Part shown: positions 49,868 through 58,310 of the stretch, in pieces
Layout of the letters: each line of letters begins with the position of its first letter
Position numbering within the stretch: position 1 is the stretch's first letter
Source of the DNA: Caulobacter ginsengisoli
GTDB taxonomy: Bacteria > Pseudomonadota > Alphaproteobacteria > Caulobacterales > Caulobacteraceae
Direction of reading: 5' to 3'
Assembly (NCBI RefSeq): GCF_030814835.1
Contig: NZ_JAUSVS010000004.1
Span: 186,001 to 250,000, forward strand
Length of the DNA stretch: 64,000 nucleotides
Notes under the pieces: model-generated
The model's input: the letters and a program-made list of their open reading frames with translations, nothing else
Databases searched by the model: none
Told to the model about the DNA's origin: nothing
Position numbers and translations under genes: made by a program

Positions 49868-50272
49868 ATGCTGGTCCAACGCGGTCGTCTGATCGACCAT
49901 ATCCATCTGCGCACCAAAGACCTCGACGCCGCCCGGCGATTCTATCAGGCGGTGCTGGACGCCGTGGGCGTGCCGATGACCGACGCCCCCGACCATTTCC
50001 TGGCCGACGAGCTCTGGGTCGATGTCGGCGAGCAGCCCAGCCGCGTCCACCTGGCCTTCCAGGCGGCGGACCACGAGACCGTCCAGCGCTTCCATCAGGC
50101 GGGCCTGGCCGCCGGCGGCCGCGACAACGGCCCGCCCGGCGAGCGCAGCTATCATCCGGGCTACTACGCCGCCTTCCTGCTCGATCCGGACGGCAACAAT
50201 ATCGAGGCGGTGTTCCACGGCCCCTCCCATCGCTCGGCCGAGAGCGTCGAGATCAGCGCCGGGCCGGGCTGA
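49868..50272 (+). CDS. VOC family (glyoxalase/bleomycin-resistance-like) protein
   Basis: 134 residues from MLVQRGRLIDHIHLRTKDLD. One VOC unit with two beta-alpha-beta-beta-beta modules: IDHIHLRTKDLDAARRFYQAV, then SRVHLAFQAADHETVQRFHQ, and AAFLLDPDGNNIEAVFHG with the conserved D-P-D-G-N-x-I-E-A. His in HIHLR and Glu in NNIEA can bind metal. It diverges from the MerR gene, 85 bases before the MerR operator, and the next VOC gene is a close paralogue. Drug sequestration or dioxygenase activity is possible. Confidence 0.85.
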   Translation: MLVQRGRLIDHIHLRTKDLDAARRFYQAVLDAVGVPMTDAPDHFLADELWVDVGEQPSRVHLAFQAADHETVQRFHQAGLAAGGRDNGPPGERSYHPGYYAAFLLDPDGNNIEAVFHGPSHRSAESVEISAGPG

Positions 50273-50402
50273 GGGGCAGAATGAAGAGTTCGTAACTTGA
50301 ACCCGCGCCGGGTCGGCTCAGTATGGCGTGGGTGCGGCGGAACGCCGCATACCGGTGTTAGGTCCGCCGGGGGCGAGGCTCCCTTTTCAGTGATGTCCGC
50401 CC

Positions 50403-50777
50403 ATGCCGTTCCGTCGTTCCGGCTTGATCGACCGTCTGCATATCCACACCCGCGACGTGGCGGCCGCCAAGCGTTTCTACCGCGCGGTGATGGGCGCCCT
50501 GGGCGTGCCGGTCGTCGAGGGCGAGGACTTCTTCTTCGCCGACCAGCTGTGGATCGACGCCGGCGAGCGGACCGGCCATGTCCACCTGGCCTTCAACGCC
50601 GCCGACCCGGAGATGGTCGACCGCTTCCAGCAGGCGGGCCTGGCGGCGGGCGGCCGCAGCAACGCCTCGCCGGAGGATGCCGGATTTCATCCGGGCCACT
50701 ACGCGGTCCGGCTGATGGACCCCGACGGCAATCTGATCGAGGCCGTCTGGCGTGGTTGTCTCAGCCCCTGCGCCTGA
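50403..50777 (+). CDS. VOC family protein, paralogue of the preceding gene
   Basis: 124 residues. Same architecture as its neighbour: LIDRLHIHTRDVAAAKRFYR, GHVHLAFNAADPEMVDRFQQ, then VRLMDPDGNLIEAVWRG. Alignment of these segments shows a clear tandem duplication (HLAF-A-D-E, RFQQAGLAAGGR). The gap of 130 bases between the two VOC genes holds no gene I can support. Role as for its neighbour. Confidence 0.82.
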   Translation: MPFRRSGLIDRLHIHTRDVAAAKRFYRAVMGALGVPVVEGEDFFFADQLWIDAGERTGHVHLAFNAADPEMVDRFQQAGLAAGGRSNASPEDAGFHPGHYAVRLMDPDGNLIEAVWRGCLSPCA

Positions 50778-50925
50778 GCTAAGAGTCGGGCTCCAACCGA
50801 GGTGTCCATGCTACCCCTTGCCATCGAGGCCGGGGCCTAAGCCAACCGCTTGAGGCCCCCTGACCACCGGCTCCCGCCGCCCGCGGGAGCGCGACCTGTC
50901 ACGCCTCGATACGGACCTTCCTCCA

Positions 50926-51201
50926 GTGAACATCCCCAAACCGCAGCAGCGTACGCTGCACGCGCTCGCCCAGGGCGGGTGCATTGTCCTGATCCGCGAC
51001 GACGCCGGCCAACTGACCCACGCCGAATGCCTGACCCGCGAGGGCTGGGTGCTGACCGACTGCACCCTGGCCGTCTTCCGCGCCCTCAAGCGCCGGCGGC
51101 TGATCTCCAGCCAGGGCGGCCAGCCCTATCGCATCAACCGCGAGGGCCTGCTGGCCCTGCGCTCGCAGCACGACAACCGGGTCTCAGTCCGAGCCTGGTA
51201 A
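50926..51201 (+). CDS. yjhX: YjhX/UPF0386 family protein
   Basis: 91 residues from GTG. The sequence [20 protein letters not shown] and [20 protein letters not shown] are diagnostic of UPF0386/YjhX. Members include a toxin-like protein in E. coli (YjhX with antitoxin YjhQ), although homologues elsewhere occur alone. There is no adjacent acetyltransferase of YjhQ type here. The 3' end overlaps rsmD by 18 bases (convergent). Toxicity is not evident from sequence. Confidence 0.8.
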   Translation: MNIPKPQQRTLHALAQGGCIVLIRDDAGQLTHAECLTREGWVLTDCTLAVFRALKRRRLISSQGGQPYRINREGLLALRSQHDNRVSVRAW

Positions 51202-51759
51202 CCGTCTCAGGAAGTGGACGCGCGCGGCGCCATAGTCGCGGGCGTCCAGCACCTCATAGCCGTCCGGATGAATGTCGGCCTCGGCCGCCCCGCGCTCGAC
51301 CACAACGATGGCCCCCGGGACCAGCCAGTCATGGGCGACCAGCTCGGCCAGGGCCTTTTCCGCCAGGCCTTTGGCGTAGGGCGGGTCGAGGAAGGCCAGG
51401 TCGAAGGGCGGGCCGGCGCTGCCGGGGCGGGGGCCCAGGTCCGTGGCGTCGCGGCGATGGATGCGGGTGGCGCCGAACAGGCCGAAACCCTCGATGCTCT
51501 CGCGGATCGCCCCGCGGGCGGCGTCATCGGTCTCGACGAACAGGCAGAAGGCCGCGCCCCGCGAGATGGCCTCGAAGCCCAGCGCGCCGGAACCCGCGAA
51601 CAGGTCGAGCGCCCGCGCGCCATGCAGGTCGCGGGCCCAGGACGCGTGCTCCAGGATGTTGAACATCGCCTGCCGGGCCCGGTCCGAGGTCGGCCGCGTC
51701 CCCTGGCCGGGCGGGGCGGCCAGGCTGCGGCCCCGAAACTGTCCGCCGACGATGCGCAA
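51184..51759 (-). CDS. rsmD: 16S rRNA (guanine(966)-N2)-methyltransferase
   Basis: 191 residues from a TTG two bases after the stop of the upstream gene. The RsmD pattern starts with [21 protein letters not shown], then the SAM-binding [26 protein letters not shown], and the catalytic [15 protein letters not shown] (D-P-P-Y). It methylates G966 of 16S rRNA. The second half overlaps slightly with yjhX on the other strand. The TTG is inferred because no ATG precedes the RIVGG motif. Confidence 0.92.
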   Translation of the reverse strand: MRIVGGQFRGRSLAAPPGQGTRPTSDRARQAMFNILEHASWARDLHGARALDLFAGSGALGFEAISRGAAFCLFVETDDAARGAIRESIEGFGLFGATRIHRRDATDLGPRPGSAGPPFDLAFLDPPYAKGLAEKALAELVAHDWLVPGAIVVVERGAAEADIHPDGYEVLDARDYGAARVHFLRRLPGSD

Positions 51760-51761
51760 GC

Positions 51762-52409
51762 TCAGGCCTTCCCGGGCTTCTTCGGCTCCATGCGCCGGCG
51801 AACGAAGGCGATCGAGAGGCTGAATCCGATCAGCAGCAACACCACCCACCAGTTTTTCGGGTTGCTGGCCATCAGGCCGGCCGCCGCCATGGTCGAGGGC
51901 ACCAGCAGCAGCACCAGCAGGATGGTGATCTTCAGGGCCAGGCTCAGTTTTTCGTGCAGGATGTCGCCGATGAAGGCCGCGTAGCCCCATAGCGCCGCGT
52001 TGCTGACCCCGACAGCGGTGACCAGCCCCATATACATCATGAAGGTGTCGCCCTGCAGCCGCGCCTCGGCCAGCACGCGGTTGGCGAAGGGCATCAGGGT
52101 GATCAGGCCCAGCAGCACGAAGTTGATGGCGGTGAGGACGCCGTCCGACCGCCGGAACCGCTGGAAGGTCCGCCGGTGGCTGGCCCAGTAGATGGCGATG
52201 AGGAAGAAGGACGACACATAGGCGATCAGTTCGCCGGCGTCGGCCTCGATCAGGCCGATGAAGGTGAAGTCCCACTTCTCCGGCGGCCGAATCTCCAGGG
52301 CCAGCAGGGTGATGGCGATGGCGAACACCCCGTCGGAGAGCATGATCAGCCGCTCCAGCCCATAGTCCTTCACGCCCTTGGCGTGACCCTCCAGCAGATC
52401 CATCGACAT
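51762..52409 (-). CDS. TMEM175/DUF1211 family potassium channel-like protein
   Basis: 215 residues with six transmembrane segments. The family signature is LERLIMLSDGVFAIAITLLA, with the conserved FSD-like motif (L-S-D-G-V-F-A). IYWASHRRTFQRFRRSDG and NFVLLGLITLMPFANRVLA are also typical. Bacterial members are K+-selective leak channels. It is followed by rsmD two bases beyond its stop, hence co-transcribed, though function-wise unrelated. Confidence 0.88.
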   Translation of the reverse strand: MSMDLLEGHAKGVKDYGLERLIMLSDGVFAIAITLLALEIRPPEKWDFTFIGLIEADAGELIAYVSSFFLIAIYWASHRRTFQRFRRSDGVLTAINFVLLGLITLMPFANRVLAEARLQGDTFMMYMGLVTAVGVSNAALWGYAAFIGDILHEKLSLALKITILLVLLLVPSTMAAAGLMASNPKNWWVVLLLIGFSLSIAFVRRRMEPKKPGKA

Positions 52410-52518
52410 CCGTTTGCTCCCCAGCCTGCGGCTAGTTCGCCCAGTTCGCGGCCTTCCTGCAAGCGTGTCCCGCCAGCACTATCGCGGTGATACGAATCCG
52501 GACGATTGTGCGACGGGG

Positions 52519-53550
52519 ATGACCGCGCTTCGCACCGACCGTTTTCTGCGCCTGATCGAGCCGCCCGCCTTCCTGGCGGTGCTGGGGCCCAGGGACCGCA
52601 TGCTCTGGCGCGTGGCCATCGCGCCGGTGGTGTTCGCGGTGACCGCCCTCGTCGCCGGCGTCGGCTCGGCGCAGGCCGGCGCGTGGCTGGCCACCCAGCT
52701 CGGTGGGCAGGCGGTCCGACTGGGCCTGGCCGGCGACATGATGAAGAGTTCGGAGCTGCCCTACAGCCGCTGCTTCGTTGATTCCAGCCTGGCCTGCGGA
52801 GGTCTGGGCCTGATGCAGTTCGCCCTGACGACCGCGGCCATGACCCTGGCCCTGCTGCTGACCCTGCGGCTGACCATGGGCCGGCCCATGCTGACCTGGA
52901 TCACCGGGGCCGGCCGGATCCGCTGGCGGCTGTTCCTGGCCGGACTGGCGGTGGCCGGGCTGGTGCTCGGGCTGTTCGACGTTCTGGCCGCCATGCTGCC
53001 TGGCAGTCGGAACCTGCCGTCGCCCCTGCTGCGGCCCGAGGCCCTGCTGCTCAAGCTGATCTATCTGCTGATCTGCCTGACTCTGCTGCCGGTCGCGGCC
53101 CTATTCGAGGAACTGCTGTGCCGCGGCTGGCTGTTGCAGCAGACGGCGGCCTTCACCCGCAGCCTGCCGGCCATCCTGCTGGTCAATGCGGTGATCTTCT
53201 CGGCCCTGCATCTCGATGGCGACATGGGCCACAATGTCGGGCGCGCCGTTTCGGGCATCGTCTGGAGCTATGCGGCGCTGCGATTGGGCGGGCTGGAGTT
53301 CGCCGTGGGCGCACACGCGGCCAACAACATCCTGCTGAGCCTGTTCTTCAGCACCTTCCAGGAGGGCGATGCGCCCCACTCGACGGCCCTGGAGGCCGGG
53401 CTGGACGTGGCCGCCAGCCTGACCCTGCTGGCCGCCGTCGAAGTCCTCGCCCGCTGGCGGCGGCTGGCCGCCTGGGCCGGCCTCACCCCCAGCGCAACGG
53501 CGGCGCCTGGGCCTTCAGAGCCAGAAGAGACTCCCGAAGCCCATCCATGA
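52519..53550 (+). CDS. CPBP family intramembrane metalloprotease
   Basis: 343 residues from MTALRTDRFLRLIEPPAF. About eight transmembrane helices. The CAAX-protease/bacteriocin-processing motifs are PVAALFEELLCRGWLLQQT (E-E-x3-R), ALHLDGDMGHN (His of motif 2) and VGAHAANNILLSLFF (N-x3-H-like motif). It may process prenylated or self-immunity-related membrane proteins. Its 3' end runs 68 bases antisense into the plsC gene. Substrate unknown. Confidence 0.88.
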   Translation: MTALRTDRFLRLIEPPAFLAVLGPRDRMLWRVAIAPVVFAVTALVAGVGSAQAGAWLATQLGGQAVRLGLAGDMMKSSELPYSRCFVDSSLACGGLGLMQFALTTAAMTLALLLTLRLTMGRPMLTWITGAGRIRWRLFLAGLAVAGLVLGLFDVLAAMLPGSRNLPSPLLRPEALLLKLIYLLICLTLLPVAALFEELLCRGWLLQQTAAFTRSLPAILLVNAVIFSALHLDGDMGHNVGRAVSGIVWSYAALRLGGLEFAVGAHAANNILLSLFFSTFQEGDAPHSTALEAGLDVAASLTLLAAVEVLARWRRLAAWAGLTPSATAAPGPSEPEETPEAHP

Positions 53551-54124
53551 AGGCCGTGCGGTGGCCCTCCCAGTGGAGGGGCTCGCCGACCAGAACCGCG
53601 CAGTTCATCGGCACCGGGATATGCTCCCCCTTGGGCAGCACCCGGCCGGCGCCCTGGATCCAGACCGGGGTCACCGGCGCGTCGGGGAAGGCCTCCGCCA
53701 GCCGGGCCACGCCGCTCTTCAGCCGGGCCATCTCGTCGCTGGCGTCGCCCCGCGTGCCCTCCGGGAAGACCACGATGATGTCGCCGGCCGCCAGGGCCTC
53801 TCTCGCCGGGGCCAGGATGTCCTCGCCGGTGCCGACCCGGTCGCGGGCCACCGGCACGATGCCGATCAGGTTGCGCGAGAACCAGCCGATCACCGGGTCC
53901 TTGAGGAAATAGTCGCTGGCCGCCGCCGGCCGGATTCGCAGCATGGCCCGCGAGGGGAAGATGGTCAGCAGCAGCAGGGTGTCGATATGGCTGTTGTGGT
54001 TGGCCGCTACGATGGCCGGGCCCTTGAGCGGCAGCAACTTCCTTCCTGTCACGTCGGCGCCGGTCAGGAACCGGGCGATCGGCCGGGCGACCAGCAGCAG
54101 CAGCAGGAACCGCAGGAACTTCAT
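53483..54124 (-). CDS. 1-acyl-sn-glycerol-3-phosphate acyltransferase (PlsC-like)
   Basis: 213 residues. One N-terminal membrane segment (FLRFLLLLLVARPIARFL) precedes the acyltransferase motifs: NHNSHIDTLLLL (H-x4-D), GWFSRNLIGIVPVARDR, FPEGTRGDASDE (E-G-T-R), and PVTPVWIQG. The enzyme makes phosphatidic acid from lysophosphatidate. It starts directly downstream of cdsA (adjacent ends, 54124/54125), the next step of the same pathway, so the pair forms a phospholipid operon. Confidence 0.88.
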   Translation of the reverse strand: MKFLRFLLLLLVARPIARFLTGADVTGRKLLPLKGPAIVAANHNSHIDTLLLLTIFPSRAMLRIRPAAASDYFLKDPVIGWFSRNLIGIVPVARDRVGTGEDILAPAREALAAGDIIVVFPEGTRGDASDEMARLKSGVARLAEAFPDAPVTPVWIQGAGRVLPKGEHIPVPMNCAVLVGEPLHWEGHRTAFMDGLRESLLALKAQAPPLRWG

Positions 54125-55099
54125 CTAGAACCGCCCCACCGTGAAGAAGGCCAGCAGGTGGAAGAACAGCGGCGCGGTGAAGGTCAGGCTGTCGATGCGG
54201 TCCAGCACCCCGCCGTGACCGGGGATCAGGTGGCTGGTGTCCTTGACCCCCAGGTCGCGCTTGATGGCGCTCATGGTCACGTCGCCGGCGAACCCCGCCA
54301 GGGGCAGGGTGACGGCGATAGTGGCCAGGGCCCCGCCCTGCACCGGCAGGAACAAAGGCCCGACGAACCAGATCAGGGCGGCGGTCGAGACCCAGCCGCC
54401 AATGAAGCCCTCCCAGGTCTTGTTGGGGCTGACGGTGGGGGTGATCTTGCGGCGGCCGAACAGCTTGCCCCAGACATACTGGGCCACATCGTTGAACTCG
54501 GTGGCGACCAGCAGCATGAAGACCAGCCCCGCCGGCCCGGCCGGCATGATCTCGGCGCTGGTGGCGCGCATCAGGAAGGCGGCGTAACCGACGTTGTAGA
54601 CGCAGGTCATCAGCCCCCAGTGGAACATGGCGACCGCCGCCAGATAGTTCCGCGTCTGGCCCATGCAGGCCATCAGGAAGGGCGTGACCAGGAAGCAGTA
54701 GACCGGCACGAACACCAGATAGATGCCGTAGCGGTCGATGATGATGAAGAAGTAGCTGAGCGGGATGGTCAGGTAGGCGGCCAGGATGATCAGCCGGTCC
54801 TCGCGCCGGGTCGGGGCCAGGGACAGAAACTCGCGCAGGGCGATGAAGCTGACGATGGCGAACAGGATCACCACCGCCGGCCAGCCGATCAGCAGGGCGC
54901 CGGCCAGCAGGGCGATCATCACCCACCAGCTGGCGACCCGCTCGCGCAGGTTGGTGTGATCCTTGGCCGGCTGGACCAGCGGCAGGATCATCCCGGCGAT
55001 GGCGCCCAGGGTGCAGAGCCCGACCACGCCGGCCAGGCCCCACAGCAGGTTGGAGGGATGGCTCAGCAGCCAGGCCAATGCCTTGTCGATGACGTCCAA
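54125..55099 (-). CDS. cdsA: Phosphatidate cytidylyltransferase
   Basis: 324 residues with about eight transmembrane segments. The CDP-diglyceride synthase signature is near the C-terminus: SAIKRDLGVKDTSHLIPGHGGVLDRIDSL (read in parts; GHGGVLDRIDS is diagnostic), after KLFGRRKITPTVSPNKTWEG. It converts phosphatidate and CTP to CDP-diacylglycerol. It is unusually long at the N-terminus for CdsA, as seen in cousins of the PlsC-coupled form. Product feeds the CDP-alcohol transferase family seen at 57.6 kb. Confidence 0.92.
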   Translation of the reverse strand: MDVIDKALAWLLSHPSNLLWGLAGVVGLCTLGAIAGMILPLVQPAKDHTNLRERVASWWVMIALLAGALLIGWPAVVILFAIVSFIALREFLSLAPTRREDRLIILAAYLTIPLSYFFIIIDRYGIYLVFVPVYCFLVTPFLMACMGQTRNYLAAVAMFHWGLMTCVYNVGYAAFLMRATSAEIMPAGPAGLVFMLLVATEFNDVAQYVWGKLFGRRKITPTVSPNKTWEGFIGGWVSTAALIWFVGPLFLPVQGGALATIAVTLPLAGFAGDVTMSAIKRDLGVKDTSHLIPGHGGVLDRIDSLTFTAPLFFHLLAFFTVGRF

Positions 55100-55231
55100 G
55101 TCGCCCCCCCAAAGGGACGGCCCCGAAGGGTCGGCCGATGCGGGGGCAGCTTGCCGACTGCCGGTTGTGGGTCAAGCCTGTCGACGCCCGCGCACGGGAA
55201 TGTCAGGTTGCCTCCCTCGGCGGGAGGCTGG

Positions 55232-56278
55232 ATGAACGACCCTCAGACCCTTGAAGTCCTGCTGCGCGGCGTCGCCGCCGGGGCCAGTCTGGCCACCGGG
55301 GCGGGGTTGCTGCGCAGCGGCCGGCGCCATCCGGCCCGCTGGACGGGGGCGCTGTTCTGCGTGTCGGCGGCGGCCTTCGCCGTGCATTCGGGCGGGCCCG
55401 AGACCTCAGTGCTGGGCCCCCTCCATATTCCGGTCTGGATCGTGGCCCAGGGCGGGCTCGGCTATTTCTGGCTGTTCGCCATAACCCTGTTCGAGGACCG
55501 GCCGGTGACCTGGGAGCGCTGGATCCCGGCCGTGGTCATGACCGGCATCGGGTTCCTGGCGACCTTCGCCCCGCCCGCCATCGCGCCCGGCGTCTGGCTG
55601 GTGTTCAACCTCATGCAGCTGGGCCTGGCCGGTCATGTGCTGCTGGTCATCTGGCGCGGTCGGGGCGGCGACCTGGTGGAGGCGCGGCGGGCGCTGCGCG
55701 GCCCCATGCTGCTGGCCATCACCCTGTTCTGTATCGGCATCTCCATCCAGCAGGGCGCCGAGACCCTCCTGAACCGCCACCTTGGCTGGGCCATCTTCCT
55801 GCAGGCCGTGGTGCTGGTCCCGCTCTGCCTGGCTGCCGCCTGGGCCTTTTTGCAGGGCAGTCCGGGCCTGTTCGAAGCCCAGCGCCGCGCCACCGCGCCT
55901 GAGCCGGTCGAACCCCAGGACCGCCCGGCGCTGGCCCGGCTCGAGGCGCTGATGGGCGAGGGCCAGGCCTGGCGGCGCGAGGGGCTGACCATCGGCCAGG
56001 TCGCCGCCGAGGTCGGGGTTCCCGAGCACCGCCTGCGCCGGCTGATCAACGGTGCGCTCGGCTATCGCAACTTCGCCGACTACCTCAACGCCCGCCGCAT
56101 CGAGGCGGCCCGGACGGCCCTGGCCGACCCCGCCAACGCCCGGGCCTCGATCTCGGCCCTGGCCTTCGACCTGGGCTACGCCTCGCTGGGGCCATTCAAC
56201 CGCGCCTTCAAGGAGGCCACCGGCGAGACCCCATCAGCCTGGCGGGTCCAGGCGCTGGCCGCCTCGCCGGATTCGTAA
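55232..56278 (+). CDS. Membrane-anchored AraC-family transcriptional regulator
   Basis: 348 residues from MNDPQTLEVLLRGVAAGASL. Seven hydrophobic segments fill residues 1-210, and a cytosolic AraC domain follows: LTIGQVAAEVGVPEHRLRRL and LGYRNFADYLNARRIEAARTA, then FDLGYASLGPFNRAFKEATG. Regulators with a 7-TM sensor of this kind often precede membrane-lipid genes. It lies next to the desaturase-like gene on the same strand (99-base gap), which suggests control of that gene by membrane state. Signal unknown. Confidence 0.85.
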   Translation: MNDPQTLEVLLRGVAAGASLATGAGLLRSGRRHPARWTGALFCVSAAAFAVHSGGPETSVLGPLHIPVWIVAQGGLGYFWLFAITLFEDRPVTWERWIPAVVMTGIGFLATFAPPAIAPGVWLVFNLMQLGLAGHVLLVIWRGRGGDLVEARRALRGPMLLAITLFCIGISIQQGAETLLNRHLGWAIFLQAVVLVPLCLAAAWAFLQGSPGLFEAQRRATAPEPVEPQDRPALARLEALMGEGQAWRREGLTIGQVAAEVGVPEHRLRRLINGALGYRNFADYLNARRIEAARTALADPANARASISALAFDLGYASLGPFNRAFKEATGETPSAWRVQALAASPDS

Positions 56279-56376
56279 AAGCTTCGCCGATTTCGAAATC
56301 GCGCGGCCGCTTTTGACCCACGGAAGCGCCAGGCCGCCGGTCCAGTCAGCCTGTCTCCAACGCAACGGAGACCACC

Positions 56377-57192
56377 ATGGCTTTCGACCCCGCCACCCTT
56401 GTTCCCATCCTGGCCGATGTCGGCCTGCACTGGCTGATGGGAATCCAGCACGACCTGACCCGCTACATCCTGGCCGCGCCGCTGGCCTGGCTGGTGATCT
56501 GCGTCATCCTCGCCCCGGTTCTGAAGAACCGGAAAATCCGGCCCGACAGCCCGCCGGCCAAACAGATGCTGGTCGAGCTGTTCGTATCGGTGCGCTCGGT
56601 GGCGGTGTTCTCGACGGTCAGCCTGGCGACCCTGGGCCTGGAGCGGGCCGGCGTCATGTGGTGGACGGCGATCCGCGAGAGCAGCGCGCCGCTGTGGGTG
56701 ATCGTCTCGTTCGCCCTGACCGTGGTCGCCCATGACGCCTATTTCTACTGGGCCCACCGGCTGATGCATCACCCCAGGCTGTTCCGGAAGTTCCACCGCC
56801 GGCATCACAAGTCCCACAACCCGACCCCGTTCACCGCCTACAGCTTCGACCTGCGCGAGGCGGCGGTGATGGCCAGCTTCACGGTGATCTGGCTGCTGCT
56901 GGTCCCGGTGTCCTGGATGGCGTTCGGCCTGTTCATGCTGCACCAGATCGCCCGCAACGTGCTGGGCCACAGCGGCTACGAGCTGTTCCCGGCCACCCGC
57001 CAGGGCCGCCCGCTGTTCGACTGGATGACCACCGTCACCCATCACGACCTGCACCATTCCCAGGCCGGTTGGAACTATGGCCTCTATTTCACCTGGTGGG
57101 ATCGCTGGATGGGCACCGAGCATCCGGAATACCACGCCCGGTTCGCCCAGGTGGTGCGGCGTCCCTCCCGCGAGGTGCTGGCCGGGGTGTGA
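56377..57192 (+). CDS. Sterol desaturase/fatty acid hydroxylase family protein
   Basis: 271 residues. Transmembrane helices frame the di-iron histidine boxes: HDAYFYWAHRLMHH, FHRRHHKSHNPTPFTAY, and HHDLHHSQAGWNYGLYF. The eight-histidine set matches the ERG3/FAH superfamily. In bacteria such enzymes hydroxylate or desaturate fatty acids, carotenoids or sterols; the substrate is open. An AraC-type sensor regulator stands directly upstream, and lipid-type genes downstream. Confidence 0.9.
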   Translation: MAFDPATLVPILADVGLHWLMGIQHDLTRYILAAPLAWLVICVILAPVLKNRKIRPDSPPAKQMLVELFVSVRSVAVFSTVSLATLGLERAGVMWWTAIRESSAPLWVIVSFALTVVAHDAYFYWAHRLMHHPRLFRKFHRRHHKSHNPTPFTAYSFDLREAAVMASFTVIWLLLVPVSWMAFGLFMLHQIARNVLGHSGYELFPATRQGRPLFDWMTTVTHHDLHHSQAGWNYGLYFTWWDRWMGTEHPEYHARFAQVVRRPSREVLAGV

Positions 57193-57255
57193 GCCCCTTG
57201 ACCCTGCCGTGCCGCCCCGCGACTCTCCCCGGCGCAACCGTGTCGGGGATTTCGC

Positions 57256-57648
57256 ATGCCGCCAGCCCTGCAGACCCTGGCCCGATCCAGCCTGGTCCAT
57301 ATCGCGGTCGGGTTTCTGCTGATGGGCGGCTGGGCGTTCTTCGCCAACAGCGGCCACGGCCTGGACAAGGCCTGGCTGCCCGCCCTGGCCCAGGGAACCA
57401 TCTCGGGCCTGCTGACCGGCATCCTCAAGAAGACGCTGGAAATGCTCGATGGAAAAATGTCGGGCGCCCTGGCCTATGCCGTCCCGCCGGCCATCACCGC
57501 CGGCTCGATCCTGGCCTTGCTGGTGCTGGTCCATAAGCTGATCGGCACGCCTGAGCTGGTCCGCACCATCGCCTTCCCGTGGACCATGTCGACCCTCTAC
57601 GCCATCGTCTACAACGCCCGCCTGGTGCGGGATCGGAGCGCCGCATGA
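57256..57648 (+). CDS. Small membrane protein of unknown function, first gene of lipid-type operon
   Basis: 130 residues with three to four transmembrane stretches (IAVGFLLMGGWAFFANSG, AITAGSILALLVLVHKLIG and others). The segment AQGTISGLLTGILKKTLEML with basic patch LKK and a C-terminal tail YNARLVRDRSAA are the only landmarks. No family recognised. The next gene's ATG overlaps its stop (ATGA), so it is surely part of the same operon as the CDP-alcohol transferase-like protein. Confidence 0.7.
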   Translation: MPPALQTLARSSLVHIAVGFLLMGGWAFFANSGHGLDKAWLPALAQGTISGLLTGILKKTLEMLDGKMSGALAYAVPPAITAGSILALLVLVHKLIGTPELVRTIAFPWTMSTLYAIVYNARLVRDRSAA

Positions 57649-58310
57649 GCGACACGCCAGAAAACCGACGGCCGCTGAAGATCCGGGGCGCCGGCTGGGC
57701 CCAGGCGCTGGCCGCCTCGCTCGGCAAGGCCGGGGCCAGCCCCGACCTGATCTCGGCGACCAGCATCGCCTTCGCCGTCACCGGGGCGGGGTTCTTCCTG
57801 GCCAGCGGGGTCAGCGAGGGGGCCTTTCGCGCCATCTGCCTGATCGTGGCGGCGACCTGCGTGCAGCTTCGCCTGCTGGCCAACATGCTGGACGGCATGG
57901 TGGCGGTCGAGCATGGCCGCGGATCGCCGGCCGGGCCGATCTGGAACGAGCTGCCCGACCGGATCGCCGACGCCTTCTTCCTGGTCGCCGCGGGCTATGC
58001 GGCGGCCGACGCGGGGGTGTCGGCCGGCGTGGCGCTGGGCTGGGCGTGTGCGGTGCTGGCGGTGCTGACCGCCTATGTCCGTGAGCTGGGCCGAGGGCTG
58101 GGCTTTCCCGCCGACTTCAGCGGGCCGATGGCCAAGCCGCACCGGATGTTCGCCCTGACCGTCACCTGCGTGGTGGCCGCCCTCGAGCCGCTATGGGGCT
58201 GGTCCGGCGAGAGCCTGGCCATCGGCTTGGCGGTCATCGCGATCGGAACCGTCTGGACCGCGGCGCGCCGCACCCGCACCCTGGCCCGGCGGCTGAAGGA
58301 AAAATCATGA
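57645..58310 (+). CDS. CDP-alcohol phosphatidyltransferase-like protein with variant motif
   Basis: 221 residues with six predicted transmembrane helices. The family motif reads LANMLDGMVAVEHGRG followed by GPIWNELPDRIADAFF. Compared with the canonical D-x2-D-G-x2-A-R-x8-G-x3-D-x3-D, the first Asp is Asn, the Ala-Arg is Ala-Val, and the later Asp is Asn; the last two Asp are kept. This N-x2-D-G-M-V-A-V-E variant recurs in a subfamily I recall, so it is probably functional, but chemistry may differ. It overlaps both neighbours by four bases. Confidence 0.8.
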   Translation: MSDTPENRRPLKIRGAGWAQALAASLGKAGASPDLISATSIAFAVTGAGFFLASGVSEGAFRAICLIVAATCVQLRLLANMLDGMVAVEHGRGSPAGPIWNELPDRIADAFFLVAAGYAAADAGVSAGVALGWACAVLAVLTAYVRELGRGLGFPADFSGPMAKPHRMFALTVTCVVAALEPLWGWSGESLAIGLAVIAIGTVWTAARRTRTLARRLKEKS

